Of a DNA stretch of 64,000 nucleotides, positions 36,801 through 53,110 are shown piece by piece. Both the position numbers and the translations under genes were made by a program. This DNA is from Channallabes apus (Eukaryota; Chordata; Actinopteri; Siluriformes; Clariidae). Location: assembly GCA_030522415.1 (NCBI GenBank), contig CM060118.1, positions 14,512,651 through 14,576,650 of the forward strand, read 5' to 3'. Within the stretch, counting starts at the first letter, position 1. Every line of letters begins with the position of its first letter. The notes beneath the pieces are model-generated. The model was not told where the DNA came from. It did not search any database and saw only the letters and a list, made by a program, of their open reading frames with translations.

Positions 36801-39800
36801 AGCTTCTCCACTATATTTGTAATATTGCTCACGGCAGCATAACAGCCCATTAATTCATGCTTGTGTTTTGATGAGAAGGACAAACTGTTCGATGCCCCCA
36901 TTCTTTTATTTGCTGCATTGTCAGGTACAAACTTTTGGGTGGATCCCGCACTTAAATCCAACTAAAAACTACTGAAAAGAAAACAAAACTCAGGCTCTAT
37001 ATCCCAGCTTACATCTTGCATTCGCGTTCACACACACCGGACCTCATTACCCAAAATGCATCTCCCGCACTGGACGACACTCCCATAAACAGCTGTCGTA
37101 AATCAACCTCTCTCTCACGCAACAAACTTTTTGTCGGCGGCGTCCATAAAAGACCCCCTAAAAATGGCCTAGCGACGCGCTGTCTGTAGCGCTAATGTAT
37201 ACTTAAGACATGCTGTCAATCAAAAAAGGGTTCCGCCCTTTAAACAGCTCCTCCAATCATCATGCAGCAACCCAGCGGCCTGTCCCGCCCTCTGCTCCAT
37301 TCACTCTCAGAGAAGCTGAGCTTCCCTGGAAGTGACGATTTTGGTGCATTTATCCAATTACCGTCCAGCTTTTCTGCAGTGAAAAAAAGTCTGTGCTTCG
37401 CCGTAGCGCTCCAGTGAAGCTGGGCTTCAGGGGGAGGGTTTAATGCGTTGTGCTGCATGGAAATGTATGACAAGAAAATCTCGTCAAACAATCTACAATA
37501 AATAGACAATAAACAAAGTTGAACGCATTCTAGCGCACTTTTATTAAAACCAATATAAATACGACAGTGCATATATGAGCATTTATTTTCTGACATGGTA
37601 GGTGAAGCTGAGCTTCCCTTGTAGTCTTAGAGCAGCCGCCACATATATATAAAATGTATATCGAAATATCGGAAATATGTTTAAAAATCATATCACCGTT
37701 ATTGAAAAAAATTCTATCGCGATATATATTGATATCGAATTATTGTCCAGACCTATGTTGGATATAACCCGTTCTGTATCAAATGCACAAGCTACTGAGT
37801 GGTGAAACACACTTTTTTTTACATTACATTATTTGACATTACATTATCAAAATGTATTTGCTGAGTGTGGTTAGAAAAAATTATAGCAGATAGAGAGACG
37901 GGCTGCTCAGTAAAAATGTAGCTTTTTGTTTAATTTAATTTTAAGTTAAATGTTGAACTCTTGTATGTGAAGTTTTTCTGTATTGTTTAAATGTTGCACT
38001 TGGTTTTTAAGTGAGATAATTAATGTTATAAAGAACAAGCTACATTTAATTACTCAAGTTCAGTTCAGTTGGGAAGTTGTTAAAAAAAAAGCTAAGGTCT
38101 AAAACTTTTGAGTTCTGACAACTTTTTTTTTTAAAGGTTGAAGAGATTTTAACAAAATCGGAAAGAAAAAGTAATATCAAATCAGGATATTTATAAAATC
38201 ATTATACTATACTTAAAGAATCACAAATATTAATCTGTCTGTTCTTGGCATTTTGGTTGTAACTGGTGATCCCCATCCCAAATAATTATTTTACATACTA
38301 TAGCAATAAACTACTGCCTTTTTTTCTTTAACGCTCTGCACAGGATGTGTTAATGCCATGCTATTATCTTAAACGTCTGTGTTCAAGCTATTAATTACTC
38401 TGTTTCATAATTTTAGACTGAATTAGTATCAAATATTCCACAACAGATCAAAGACAGTTAGTGCTGATGCTATTGTTCTAGTAAGAATTATAAAGATACT
38501 AATGGTACTACAAGTAATTGCAATTGTGTTTAACTTGATCCTTCAATAAGCATATGTGAAACAGTGAGTACTTGTTGCATACCTGCTCATAGGTGAGGCA
38601 CTGTTCAGTGAGGATTTCCAAGAGTGGTGCAGCATTGCTGTCTCTCCTCTTAAACATCTCCCTGACAATGGACAGAAGGTTCCAGATGCCCTCTGGCTCT
38701 CTGCCCCTCAGTGGTCTCAGTAAGCAGGCCCACTCTGCTGCAGCTGGGGGCTCAGTGGATGAAAGATACATGGAGTTCACATCACTGGGGGAGACATGGG
38801 AAGACCATCACTTTCAAGGTACAACATTAGCAGACACTCACGCTGAGGTTTGTCTAAAATCTCAACGCAGATGTACAAGCTGAGCGGTAATGTTTACATA
38901 ATGACTCTTCAGCAGTACAACATAGTATTAACAGGGCATCCAAGTTCATAGGGATGAGTTCTAGAGATCCAGTGGCCTCGTTACTCTGCTTAATTTTCAC
39001 ACCTTTGGCAGTTCACAAATATCTGTGTCTTATTTGATGCAACGCTTTGTTTCCTAAACTAATATAATTCAGTTCATCAACTATTATTAAACTTGTCTGA
39101 ACCACTTATGTAAGCTCCACACAGCCCTGAAAGTAAAATAAGTTCAAGGGTCTGAAAATAAAAATAAATACCTGAACACTACAGGCGAAGGGCCACAGAA
39201 CTTGTGCAGTGTCTTCTTAATGTTGTCACTGAGAGTAGATTCATCCAGGTACCAGGTGCTTTGGTCTGAAGCTGAAGGCCCAGCAGTAGGGTCTGTAAAA
39301 CACATAAGTTAGTCTGCAGCCATACTAGAGGGGGTGAATTAGAGGAGGTAAAAGTATTAGCAAATAATTGTTGTAACAGGAAAGATAATCATCTGGTGTG
39401 AAAGTATTTTAAACACTTTTGTTAAATACAGATAGACTACGACCTACAAACTCCAGTTCTGTTCCAAGAGCATAAGAGTCGGATTTATTCTTAAGTTTGA
39501 CAAAGTTAGTCTTATATGCCTTTGACACGGATGTACAATGTTAAGCATACCAATCCACTTGACGCCATTTTGCCACAGAGCTGTTTTCCACTGTTTTGTT
39601 GAGGATTTTCCGAAATTAGGATTTATTTACCATCAGAACAGCTTTACAGGACACCAATTTTCGATCATAGTGCTCCCGGACAGATTCATTGGAACTGGTG
39701 AGATCGACACATTCCTCCCGCACCTCCCACACATACCGCAATATACCGGACTTTGGACATTTTATACATTCACTTCTATATTGTCTATAATTGTAAATAT

Positions 39801-42800
39801 TGCTATCTGGTGCACTGCACTGTGCAAGCAATTTTTTGTACAATACACGTGAGCTATTTCTGTGATTTGTTCACAGAAATTTCGATTTTCGTAGCACCGT
39901 GGTCTGTACGTATCTGCAGAGATTGGTAGCTTGAATGTTCTAAGTCAGGGACTACCTGTATTTGTTTTAAAACAAACTTAGAGTAACCTTTTTTAGTATT
40001 CCTGAAAAAAATGGCTTTTCTCTTATAATTACATTGCACTTAAGGATGAATAATATATGTATACTTCTATTCTACTGCAAATTCATATTTAAAAGACAAA
40101 CCTTTAGAAAAGTTGAAAAGTTTGATTACATGACAATGGCATTCAGATGTATGTGCCTTAGCATACGGTTTATGTCATTATTTACTCTTGCTTATCAGTA
40201 GAAGGTTCAGAAAATATCTAAATAGGTCTTTTCCAGCTTTAATGTAGATCACTGTAAACATGACCACTAAAGCAGACAACCTGACTTACTCTAATGCAAT
40301 ACATGTTAGACTCTAAGACTTTATTCATCACAGATCTTCTTTCTAAGTCACAGAAATTAGTGTTTTTTGTGCTTGCCCTATCTAAACTAACAATTAATCG
40401 TAAGTGAGTTATTCTGGTTAAGAAAACAGTTTAATGCCTTAATTAGACTTGCTACAACAGTAATTTAATCTCAGAGAGGCAATAAAGGTTTCAGAATAAT
40501 CACAATGCAGCACATTTACTGTACTCTCTGTTAATACATTCAAAGCTCATTCTAGGGAGGTCGTCACCCTCACCAGCTTATCATTAGAGCTTGAATGGCA
40601 ATTTGATTTGCACTGAGAGATACAGTAGTGAGTAATAAATATAACAAGAGCAGACGATATAAATCTGGTAGTATAAAGGGTGCCCCGAAAAATCTCCACA
40701 CTCAGGGGACATTTTTAGCAAAATGTCAGTTTATATACAAATGCGCCTCCCGTCTTTTTTTTTTTTTTCTCCTTAATTTAGTTGTGTCCAATTCCTCCCT
40801 CACAGACGCCCCTGATTGGCTGTAGAGCCCTGATTAATGTGGGAGCACGAAGTACCTCTCATCCCTCCCCTCTGAGAGAGCTCAGCCAATCAGCTCTCTC
40901 TAGACCTCCGGCTGCGAGAGATGTCTCTCGTCTTCTCTACCACTCACGATAAACTCATGTTAACACGCTTGGCTTTATGAATGCAACTTTTAATGCAGCT
41001 CTTTAAATTCAGGAATGAGAATAATCTCAATACGTTCTCCTTGTGTAAAAGGCATTTCTAAAGCCTGTCTGCGATACAAACCAAGCATGAAAATGTTTTT
41101 AAAACCATTAAGCTACAAGTAGAAAGCATTAATTTCCATTTTGCATGGAAACCTTTGGGACACCCTGTGCTTTAATGACGAACAACGTCCTCTGAAACTG
41201 CAGCTGTGTATACTCAACATGAACTCTGTGTACGTCTTTCAAAGGCACATTGCTAGGTTAAAGAGCAGGGAATAATTTTCATAGGCACTGTGTTGCACAG
41301 ATTTCATTACACTGCTGTGTTGGCAGGTCAGTTGTGTCAAGGCCTACTTCTGAAAAGCCGCTTTTAAGCAAGGAAACTCCCCATCATTTAGAGCTGTGAC
41401 TTATTTAGCCAGACTGATTTCTATTAGAATTTTGGGCATTGTGATTTTCGATTTGATTCGATTCAATACACTTAATGACCAATGTATTTCAAAAACTACT
41501 AAAAGAATTAAACACTGAAATGCTGTGCCACTAGTGTTTTTAATTGTTTAAATGTAATGTCCCATTGAAAAAGATAATCTTCATCCTTTTACCAATTTAT
41601 GTGGTTTCTATATTCTCCTAAAAGCATGATAGATTTTTGAGGAAATTAAAGTATGATGTTATGCTTAATTATTACAGAATGTTTGGCAATACAGTGGGGC
41701 CAAAAAAATGTACACGCACTTCAAACAGTTATCTATTTGAATCGAATTATGGGAGTGACGTGTAGTATTATGTTTCCTTTAAAGATGACAGTAGTCGCAC
41801 TATCATTGATGCGGTCATGTTAGTCAGAAGAGATGCAGATATTTTTCTTGCTGAATTTTGTATACATTTTTGGGCCCCTCTGTAGTGCTATAGTTATTGT
41901 GGAACAGTAAAAGCATTTAAAAGCCTTTCAAAAAAGTGTATTGGGGTTGTAAAGCACACACCATTAAGCACAACTATTTCTGCTTTTTGAACATGCTATT
42001 TCAGAGTTTGTGGTTATAATAACCACATGTCTAGGAAGGCATTAGATTTTATAATGTGACTATGTGCATTTGCTCACTCAGTCACAAGGGTATTAGTGAG
42101 GTAATGTCAAGCAAGCATGACTGGACTGCATGCAGTGTTCTAATGAGGTCAGGGCTCTGTGTAGGCATTTGAGTTTTTTCACTCCAATCTTTCAAAATGT
42201 GACAGAACAGCTGGAGTAGGAATGGTGGCAAATCACAAAGTAAATAATGGAACATCTTTTTTTATTAGTAGTTTACCACTAGTTTAACAGTGAAAGGGTT
42301 GCCCATACCTGGAGCTCCACATACGGTGTTAATCGCAGTGGACTGTGAGGACAAAAGTTCATCTAAGAGACGCTGTGCTGTGGGTAAGATCTGGGAAGAA
42401 AGAACAAAAAGTCTTAGTTAGAAGTCACATCCAGTTATACTAATACCTCATTTGGTTTGCATTTATCACCTAGAATGAGGATTATAAGCTGTATAATTAT
42501 AGTTAATGTAAAATTGCTGTTCTGAAGCTCAGCTTAAGTGTATAATTTGAAGCTCGATTGAGTGACATTAAAGTTGGTGTATTAATACTCCTAGTGTAGT
42601 GGTACAGCCTGCATTTTGGATCAGTGTTCTTGAACATACGAACCTTCCAAAGAAAAAGACTGAAATAGAGATACAGCTCCATGACTACATTATCAAAAGT
42701 CAACAAATACAATGGAACCTTTCAGCCCTAATCTAAGCATTCTCAAAAAAAAAAAAAAAAAAAACCTTGTCTTTAAATTCTACCTGCTGTGGAAGCTCAC

Positions 42801-44926
42801 TAATAAGATACTGTGCAAACTTCTGCAGTTGGTCCCTCTGCAGTCTGGACAGGGACTCCGACACGGGGGCTCGCAAACACACAGCAGACGCCTGTCAGGA
42901 CACACAGCACAAGGTTAACCCAGAATTAGCTTTGACTGTGCAAACTGAGAACATGCTGGAAAAGTATAGCTAAGAACCTTCCATAAAAATAAGTGAAAAT
43001 GATACTTGTCCATGTTTCCCCACCACCACATTCTTTTCACAAGCAGTTATTATTGAATAACTATGTAGCAGACAAAAATTATTGAACCCATCATGTACCA
43101 CTATGCAAGCCAAGCAACACTAGTGAGTAAGATAAATTAATTATAGTAAATGGAGCGTACATTTTAAGGTATTTTCATTCGACTGCTGGTCTGTGTTTAC
43201 TACTGTCTAGTAATAGTTTAGAGACTGGGCTATGTGATATTATTGCCAACATTGACAGTGTAACAAACAGTCAATACACTTTTCTGCAATATGATAACTT
43301 TTTTTTTTCTACAAATCTTACTATAAGCTTACTATAAGCATATTATGTTAGAATTTTAAATGACCGTTTTCCCCAATGTTAATTGTATTAGTTATTTTGT
43401 AGACATACATTAGTGATACATTAAGTACTACTACTACTACTCTTGTTCAAGTATGACATTATTGTTATGTTGTCCACCATGTACATTATCAGGTGATCAG
43501 AAAGCTGTATACCCATTACTAAAGTTATAAGAGGGGCCCAAAAAATTTACACAGACTTCAATAGTTAACTATGCCCTTTTAAAACTCGAAATGAATCATG
43601 TCAGCAATGATAATATGATTTTTTTTTATTTGCCATGATACTATTTTTTTGGACCCATCATATATGGTTTGAGTAAGAAAGCATGTTTTGCATGTATACT
43701 GCTATTCCTATACTAAAGGTGATTAAAGCTAGTGTGCATGATGCACTTATGTATGACACTATATATGATGTCTTTACAGGGTTGAATACCACTTCCTGAC
43801 TGTCTTCCTCCACATATACACTTTACAGAACATGCACAAAATGGTTGTAATGCAGCGTGTGAAGGCACATACAGCTAAGAGGGGCTTGTTTTTGTGGGTC
43901 ATTAGAGAGATAATTTATAACTAAAGTAGAATGTGTGTCTCAAACACAAACCATGGCATGGAAACATGACATAATACTGATACCTTTTTAATTCATAAAT
44001 ATTTTATGGGTCCAAAGAAAAGCCTGATTCTCATTTATTTATTTATCTTAGAACATTTTAACCCATAACAGTCTAGTGGGTTCAGCATGTATTGCTCTTT
44101 AAATAGAATTAATTAAAAGCCATTTAATTTCATATAATTAAGTATAAAATAACTTCAGAAATTTAGAAAACACAGCCCACTAAAACACACAAGCAAATGC
44201 ATGACTACTAATATATGCACTGCTAAGTGTGAAAAAAAAACACCCAAAGCCCACTCAAAGAAGCTATGATGCATAGTCCAAACATCCTCGTACACATTCA
44301 GCATTTCTGACTCATTTATTAAAATATAATATATAGTATTCATAAACTATTGACAGGAAGAACTAACTAAACACTAATCCATAGCTGACATGTTGTAAAA
44401 AAAAAATAATAATAAAATTGTAAAAATGGTTCAGGCTCTAAGAGATGGAACAATGGGTCTCACTGTCTACACTGAGCCCACATCAGGTCACCACAGAAAA
44501 GGCCTTCACACCTCCAGGTCTGTGAGCCGTTAATGAGTTCACAGCTTACTCACCAGATTCAGTCTAACATTGCCTAATAAAGCATGATGGCAAATCTACA
44601 TATCTCCGTTTTCAGAATGCAGTACCAACACATTAACTAAAATAACTATTTATTCCTCTCAGACATGATGATTATAGAAAAATATTATGATTTACAGGAG
44701 AGCTACACAAGTGCATAAATTATTCTGTAACCAAATCTAAAAGTACGAAATTCTCTCAAATAACTCCTGTACATCTCACACCTGCAGATGTGAGTATAAT
44801 CACTATGCCTGTGCAGTTCTGCAATTTGCAAATGATCCTCTTTTCAGATCTACACTGGCAAATATCTAAAGAATGCTGTGTATCAGTCATTAAGAGACAA
44901 AGCATCCAAGCTTGAAAAAAAAAAAG

Positions 44927-44958
<32 letters not shown>

Positions 44959-47219
44959 CAGATTAAGAGCTTCGTAATTTCCCCACGCTGAAGCATGCAG
45001 AAGAAAAGCTGCCCACTCAAACACGCAAATGCTAAAAGCCACCCACGGCTTGGGCTGCCGGGTCTATCGGGCTGAGCAGAGCCCTTCTACATGGAGATAT
45101 CAGGACAGAGCAGATCCCTGGCTCCTCCCTCCACGCTCCACAGGGAGCCTTCAGACTTTAATCAAAAGCCTCTCAGCACTCTCACACCCACATCAACTCC
45201 ACACAGATACAGATATGGGGGCAAGCACAGTGTGGTGCTGAACAGTAATTAAATAAAACATAGCTCCATACCTTATAACCAACAAAATGTGATTCTGATA
45301 TGACATCAGAATATGTTTTCTAATATAGGTTTTCTCTTTCATGGCTAGCTGCTAAATCAATTAACAGGCAAAAGTAACTAAGACATAAAAACAGTGCTCA
45401 GAAGAGTCAGAATAATGGAATAGTCTCGAATGACTCAACACAAACATTTGCTCACTAGCTCATAAAGAAAAAGATCTGTTTATTATATTCGAGTGAAATA
45501 ATGATTTTATCATTAAATGCCTCTTATTTTAAAGTACTTTCAGATTGTTTTAAATGATGGAAAGACAGGACTTGAAACGTCTGGAAGAAGAAAAATATCA
45601 AAAATGATCAAAGTAAACTTTTCTGCATTGAAAATAAATATAAAAAAGCAGTAATAAACTATAAAGGTTAATATTTAATATTTGTGCAGTATTATTAGGA
45701 CGTTTACAAAAACTTTTTACCAAACATTTTTTTCCATGTTTCTTTAAAAAAAAAATTGTGGAAAAGTAATGTTTGGAAATGTTTTTTACACAATGACCCA
45801 TTATTCAAATATATCAAATGGAACGAACCACATGCCCTTTTCACCTCTAAAGTTCTTCCATACCACCTGGTTATGCTACTGTATGTTCTTACCTGAGGCA
45901 TTTTATCAAATAGGTGGAACAGGACTTGACAAGTATAAACGCATTGGATTGACCTCAGCTATTATTACATTTAGATTTGGCCAAATGTCTCAATGTTTTC
46001 TAGTCAGCTGGGCAGCATTTAACCATGATTTGATGAAACAGAAATGCTTACATGCTTTATACTAGTACTAATTGGTTTGGAACAGGGGAAAAAAATCCCA
46101 AAATGAATAAAGCAATGTGGTGTTTAAATATTAACCATGGATTAAATTAAAACAGATTTGTTATTATTTCTCTTTGAGACAGTATTCCATGGTATTCCCT
46201 GAATTCAAACCCCTTTACTTTTTACCAAAGAGAAAATTTTAAAAACGAGCTTATTTATGAACAGTTTTCCATCATATAATCGTTAAAATCTGTTATTGCT
46301 GACCGCCGACTTTAAATTGAACAAACTCTAACTCATGTACCACTCCATTAATCAGACCTTAGAAAGTTGAAGTTTTCGGTGCAAAACGATAAATGAGGCA
46401 CTGTGGCAATAAACAGGAAATGAAAATTTTTATAAGCAAATACACATTTTGGTGTACAGGGATACTTTCACATGCCAATTTGGAGCTGTGACTGCCAACG
46501 ACTTCTGCCAACCTCTGCTATCTAAAAATCTAAATAAGCTAACATTTTACTAATCACTCATTCACCTTTGTCCCACACAAAAATGGAAAATCACTTCTGA
46601 GTCTTTATAGAGTCCTGAAAGACAGCCCCTTACGACTATTATCACTCAGGTTAGGGTGTCAAGTCTACACCTCTTGAGAGGAAATGCACTCACATTGTGT
46701 ATCCTGAAGAGGCAAAGTGCCACCACGTGAGCACACCATTTGGCCCCAGCTCCACAGGTGCAGCTGCAGGAAGTGATACGGCAACGGTCGAACATGACTG
46801 CCACATTGTAGGCACCCTTTGACTGGCCAGCTTGAGGTGAGAGGACAGTGGCACTGAGATGAAACCCTGTACATGAATGAGACAAAGGAGGGAAAAACTG
46901 AGTGCATCAACAATTTAAACATCTGTAAGACAATCAGAACTAAACATTTCCAAAACCAGACATTATCAAAGCCGAAGTGCCGATTCCAAGCTGCTCGATC
47001 CGAAAAACTGAAGCGATGCTCAAATCAATGTTTAAGTATATGATAATGTATGCATTGCTGGCACTCCACAGAATCTATTTAGGAACAGGGAACAAGTCTG
47101 TACTACTACCTGTCCTAATTAAGTAAAGGAAAACGTTTGTCATGTGTGTGAAATTTGCTGACTTCATCACCATAATGACCATAGCAACCATAATGAAAAA
47201 AGAAAAAATCTCTGTCAGG

Positions 47220-47273
<54 letters not shown>

Positions 47274-50200
47274 GAGAAACTGAGTAAGATGTTGAGAGAC
47301 CGGGAGTGTGTGTATGTAAGGATGTTAAGCAGTGGGGGATGGATAAATGCTTTTACCACTGGAGAGCAGCCAGGCTTCCTCTGGCCAGCTAAGAGGAGCT
47401 AAGAGAAAGAAAAAAGCGGGGGGGTTGGTTTCAGCTCAGAGCTGCTGTTCCAGATTCAACAGGCCTCCTTCAACTTTAACTCCAAACAAATGCATTCTCT
47501 GCACTCTCATGCTCTTTTCCTCTACCTGCCAAATGCGTTCTCTTTCTGACCCACTTTTCCTTCTTAATGTGGTCTGCAGCAGGCCAACAGGGCTACAAAA
47601 TGTCATATCCATTTCTATCAAAAAGTGCTTAACCTCATTTTTAAACCAAATTGGCCTTCCCCTCCCCACGAGACATTTGTGAGTGAGAGGGTGTGACTAC
47701 AACTGGCAACAATTTCTCATCCTAATTTAGGATCAGTTGTGTTCTAATAAACTAGACCTGGGGTCTAGAATAAAAATCTGTGAATGTCTGCACAAGACAC
47801 TAGCCTGAATGAATACTAGCCTGAATAAAATGTACATAATAAATGCATGTGACTGAATGAACCACAAGAAAAGATCTGGCCTGGTGCATGGTTAGAAATC
47901 TGCAGTCTCTGGAGTACAGACATTTCTTCAAACATTAAACGCTCTGTAGTTTGGTCCAGTGTTCTGCCAAAATGACTTCTCTTCTTTAGCATTCCGGCGT
48001 GTAGTACTTGGTACCTACCAAAAGTAGTCCAAAGAACCAACAACACGGTCACAAGCTCCCAAGGCTCACTGATGCGCATGGGGAGTCAAATCTAGACTGT
48101 TTGGTCCAACCGCACTGTAAAACTTGTTGTAACACAATTTGATTTTTAAAAATATATATTTTTTTTTTTTTTTTGAAGTGGCCAAAGTGTTCATGCTGAC
48201 TCATGTCCACCACCAAAAGCACCTGCAACTGCATGTGAGCATCAAAACTGGACCACAGCGTAATGGAAGAAAGTGGCCTGGTCTAATGAATCACACCGTC
48301 TATTACATCCTGGGGATGGCTGGGTGCGTCTGTGGCTTACCTGGGAAAGATAAATCATCAGGATACAATATAGGAACTAGGCAACACTGATGCAGACCCA
48401 CGTTCATGGCAACAGCATTCCTAATTACATTGGCCTCTTTCGCCAGAATAACACGCCCCACCATACTGCTTAAACTGTTCAGCAACAATTTAAGGAAAAT
48501 TACATGAATTCGAGGTGTGGAACTGGCCTCCATATTTCTGAGATCATACTTCTGAGATCACAGCACGCCTTTAGAGGTCTTTTGCGAAGTCTAATGCTCA
48601 AAAAGGCAGAGTTGTTTACATAACTAGCGTAGTTTAATCTCAAGGTCATACAACAGTACAACATATGGCTAACAGGATTTAGACCAACATTCTTCTCTTT
48701 GGCATAATTAGTCCTGCACTCAGATGTGCTTTAAGCTCAGAAGAATGAGATGCAAAGAGAGCAGTTTACTCTGCCTTGGGCTGATCCCAGGTGATATGGC
48801 AGCAGCATTTGGGTAATGAGCTAATAACAGACAATTTAATAGCACCCAAGAGATTCTGCACCCGTTATTGCTTCAACCAGGACATTAGTCTTTTAACATC
48901 CCATTTAGCTCTTTTCAATCAGTTTTTATTTCACTATTCTAAAAACACATATTCCAAACAATATTATTTCTATATTGTACTAAATTCTATATTATTTTTC
49001 TAATTGGAAAAAGTACAGACTTTACAAATCAATTAGCCAGTTCATGCGTGTAATTGGAGATCTTAATTGATTTTCAGTTGCACAGTAGCAAAGGCTTTCA
49101 CTTTTTTTTTTTTTAAAGAATTCTTGAGGCGTCATAGAATCAAGTGTACACTTATCCTTTCAATCTTCTTTTACATTTTATTCACACTAATCTAATCCCA
49201 AACAGGAACACATGGAAACGTTCAGTGTCTTGGCTCTCTAAAATGTGTGTGTTAGAAAGAGAGGTCAGCTTTTGTCCAGCATGTCTCCTTACCAAGCCAG
49301 CTGCATGAGGATGAGTCTCTGCTGCTGTGCAGCCCACCACCTCCAACAATAACACTCATTTACACAGGCCCTTTTCAAACCAGCCACACTTGTATTTAAC
49401 TCTGCCAGAAACATTGAGTCTGAAACAGCACCACTGTTTAGATGAGTGTGGACTGATTTATTAAATTTTTTTTTAAGTGACATAAGAAAACCAGAGATGC
49501 TATCCAGCAATACATCTAAAGGAAAAGACAGTTATGGGGTTTTGGCACAGACAATATATAAAAGAGCAATGCAAGCCACTGATTCAGAAAAACTATACAT
49601 GTGTATACAAGTGGTGTGGGGATGATTTAGCAGCAATGGCCAAAATGGTTACAGTATTAGAGCACTAAATGGTCTATTTGGTGAAATAACTGCCAGCGGT
49701 CTACTGGCAACGGTGCAAACTAGTGCAGCGAGTAGGTGCAAGGGGTGTAATAATGCACAAAAGTCACTGCTTGAGGTGTATCTTTGTTTTGAAGTCACAG
49801 TGTGGTAAGTTTCGGGACAAAGATTTTATTTTTTCTGTTCTTATTAATTGAACTTGTAACCAGTGACAAACTGGCCATAATTTTCCAAACACAAAAGAAA
49901 TGCACAAAAAAGGTGCACATGTTTTTTGTGCGTTTTTTTTTTTTTGTTTTTTAAAGAGATATGTAAAGGATATATTTGCCTAAAAAACATTACTTGCACT
50001 ATTTTCTACTAGTGACAGCACTGTTACTATTCCCCCATAGCTTTGTGCACATTTCGTTCTCGAAAAAAAAAAATGGTGAGTGTATCTTTCATAAAACGAA
50101 ATTCCACCGAAAGAGAAGTCCGTCTTTTTTTATTTTTTATTTTATTATTCCCAAATCCGAGATCCCTTCCTGTTTACAGCGTGACGGTACAGCATCAGAA

Positions 50201-50599
50201 ATAAAGTAAAACTTTGTCTTTAAATGAGTTATCGTATATACACAAGTATTAACTTTAGATTAATATAAATGTCATCATTTGTTAAATCTAAAACACTAAC
50301 TACGGAGTTTAGTGCTTGAGAAAGAAATTGTTACTCGTCCGAGTGCATGTTGCTAGCAAAACCTAAACATAGCAGCGTCCAGGTTCCCACTTCACAACGA
50401 AGTCAAAAATGCCGTCATTCTGGTGAATTATCGCTTACAATAGAATACTGAATTACATTTTAAGTAAATTTTTTCAGATGACTTTTAAAATCTGTAATAA
50501 TTCCATGTCAATGAAGTTATATTAGAATAATTTGCTAAAAGATAAGTTCTGAGCAACATGCTGCCTGATCTATTAATTTAAGCTAACAAAATAAATGGA

Positions 50600-50645
<46 letters not shown>

Positions 50646-53069
50646 AAAAACTGAGTTAAAGCTAGACTACATTCATTCATCTCACAACACGCGCGTTAAG
50701 ACTATACCCAGCATTAGACCCCTAGTAGACACACTAATGCAAAACACTTTCAAGGGCATTTAGGTTTTGTTCTGGTATTAAATGCTATTAGTTTTACAGC
50801 ATGTAAAGTATGAAGTTTCTCACCTATCTGCAGGGGATCTTTCACAGCTCTCACCCGATAGAGCTGCTCTCCACGCTGGAACTCATCAGGACTCCCATTG
50901 GCCAAGCAGGAATACAACCTGCACAGTGTGAAGGGAGATGAGAAAAGAAATAAATGTAAGAAAAGGCCAATCAGTCCAACATACTGTATATAGTAATCAG
51001 TGTTGTTGATTTGTACAAGCAGGTGGCTTAAAGACTAAAGACCAAAAAAACTTAAACATATGCTGCTGCTGTGCTGAAAGGTTACAAAAAAAGAAAGTTT
51101 CATGGACACAAATGCGCAAAGGATATAAATGTATCTGCTTCATTAAAGTGTTGTACATTATCAAAATGAAGAACGATTTTAGAAGAAATCAGAAAAACCG
51201 ATTATGGTAATGAATCAGCTTTACCTGCATGAATGAAAGCCCCTACCCACTAGTCCCTTATTTATACATATGCCAACAACACACACAGATTCACTATCCC
51301 ATATCAATATTTTATTTTACGTTAAACATGCCCTAATTTGTGTGGTTGTTGCACCAGTAAACCAATAAAAGAAACCATATAGGAACCTGCAGGCATCCAG
51401 CCATCTAAGGAAAATACACAGGGAAAGACAAATTAGAGAGATTTGTTACTGGCGCTATTTAAAATTAAGAGGTTTTTCTAAAAGCCACAACCATGATGCA
51501 AAGGAAGTCATGCGTGTATAAGCAAATACCTGCAGTCAATTATGTGACTTAAGCCCTTTTCAGACAGGCTCCCTTTTCCATACATTTTCACAAAATTTAA
51601 GGGGTCCAGATTATGTCAGTCCATAAAAATCAACCCAGAAATTGTACTAGGTTGACCTCAGTTATTTTTACAGATCACTTTCAACCAAGAACAAACCTGA
51701 ACTGCACGGAACATTTATGGATAAACATGCTCACAATAACGTCATACTGACAGCAAAAGATGTAGCATATAAACTGAACCAACCAATCTATAGAATGACG
51801 CTATAAATCCGTGAGCCAAATTAGGTGGGTTTACCAGCTTGACTACATTTTTCATTTTGTGGTGAAAAAAAAAAAAAGGGATCTAATCTAAAGCTATTTT
51901 AAAGCTCTGTAATGTTGAAATTAGGGCTTATCTACATAGTGATGAAGCACAAAGCCTGCTGTGTACACAGTGTGAAATAAATTAGTTACAACAAATAAGC
52001 ACTTGTTCAATAATATAAATAAATGAGCAAAATATAAACCCTGAATATTTAACGTCTCACACTGACACCGTACAAAAAAAAGAAATGACTAACAAACCCT
52101 TATAACAAAAGAAATGTTTCAAGAGATCAAATGGCAAACAAAACTGACTATACTAAAATGTGTTTGGACTGGGGGGGGGGGGGAACCTTGAGATCTGTGG
52201 GTGTTACTCTTACCTGATATCTTCCTCATTTTCCGGAAAGCTCCAGTAAGCAATGCGCAGCTGAAGTTGCTCAGGAACAGGAGGATAAACTTTTTCGACC
52301 ACCTCAAACGGGATATGGAATGCCACTTGCTTAGCTGACAGCTCTACCAGAGGGATGACCTGTCCATCTGAGAGAAGAGCAAGAATCTGAGACCTCAAAG
52401 TTAAATAGCTTCATTCTATTACGGTACAAACGTTAAGTAATCCCTTGTGTAGTTGGAGAAAAGCATCTAGCAGTCCATTTTTCTCAAGGAAAGTAAACAG
52501 TTTTCACATGAATTCTTCACCATCACACTCTCAAAATTATTCTCTCACTGTAGTAATACACAAGCAACCATACACACAGGGGAAATAAATGGCGGAATAA
52601 CCTCATCCGAGGACAGAAACCACACTTGCTCTATGACTAAAATAAAACAGCTCCTCTCACTTTACCAACACACTTTAAGCACATGCATCACGGCCGAACA
52701 TATTTGGAATCAGGCAAGCTGTCAAAATAATGCAGACACAGATGATGGCTGCAGTTCAGACAAATGAAAGGTGGAGAATAGTTCAAGCCTTAGAAGTGAG
52801 GCACAAGTCATCAGGCCATCTATTCTCCCTTAGAGATGCACTGCACACGAAAGGATTATGAAGCGAGCGTGGCGAGGGCAGCTGCAAATAAGTCCAGACA
52901 AGGACAATCCTGATGAGGTTTAGTACTAAAATAAAAACACAACTGAATATACATATACATCTTTAAAGGACCCTTTGAGCTAAACAAACTTGAAACAGCT
53001 ACAGTATAAATCCTGGATCAACACAGATGATTAAATATCCTTCCTGAACAGTAAAACAGTGAAGGAGTA

Positions 53070-53110
<41 letters not shown>

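Larger units (their letters stand above)
46867..50823 (-). other. zswim8: zswim8 intron 3
   Basis: A 3,957-bp intron with a GA microsatellite at each end region and a decayed Tc1 element. No recognised exon. Confidence 0.8.
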
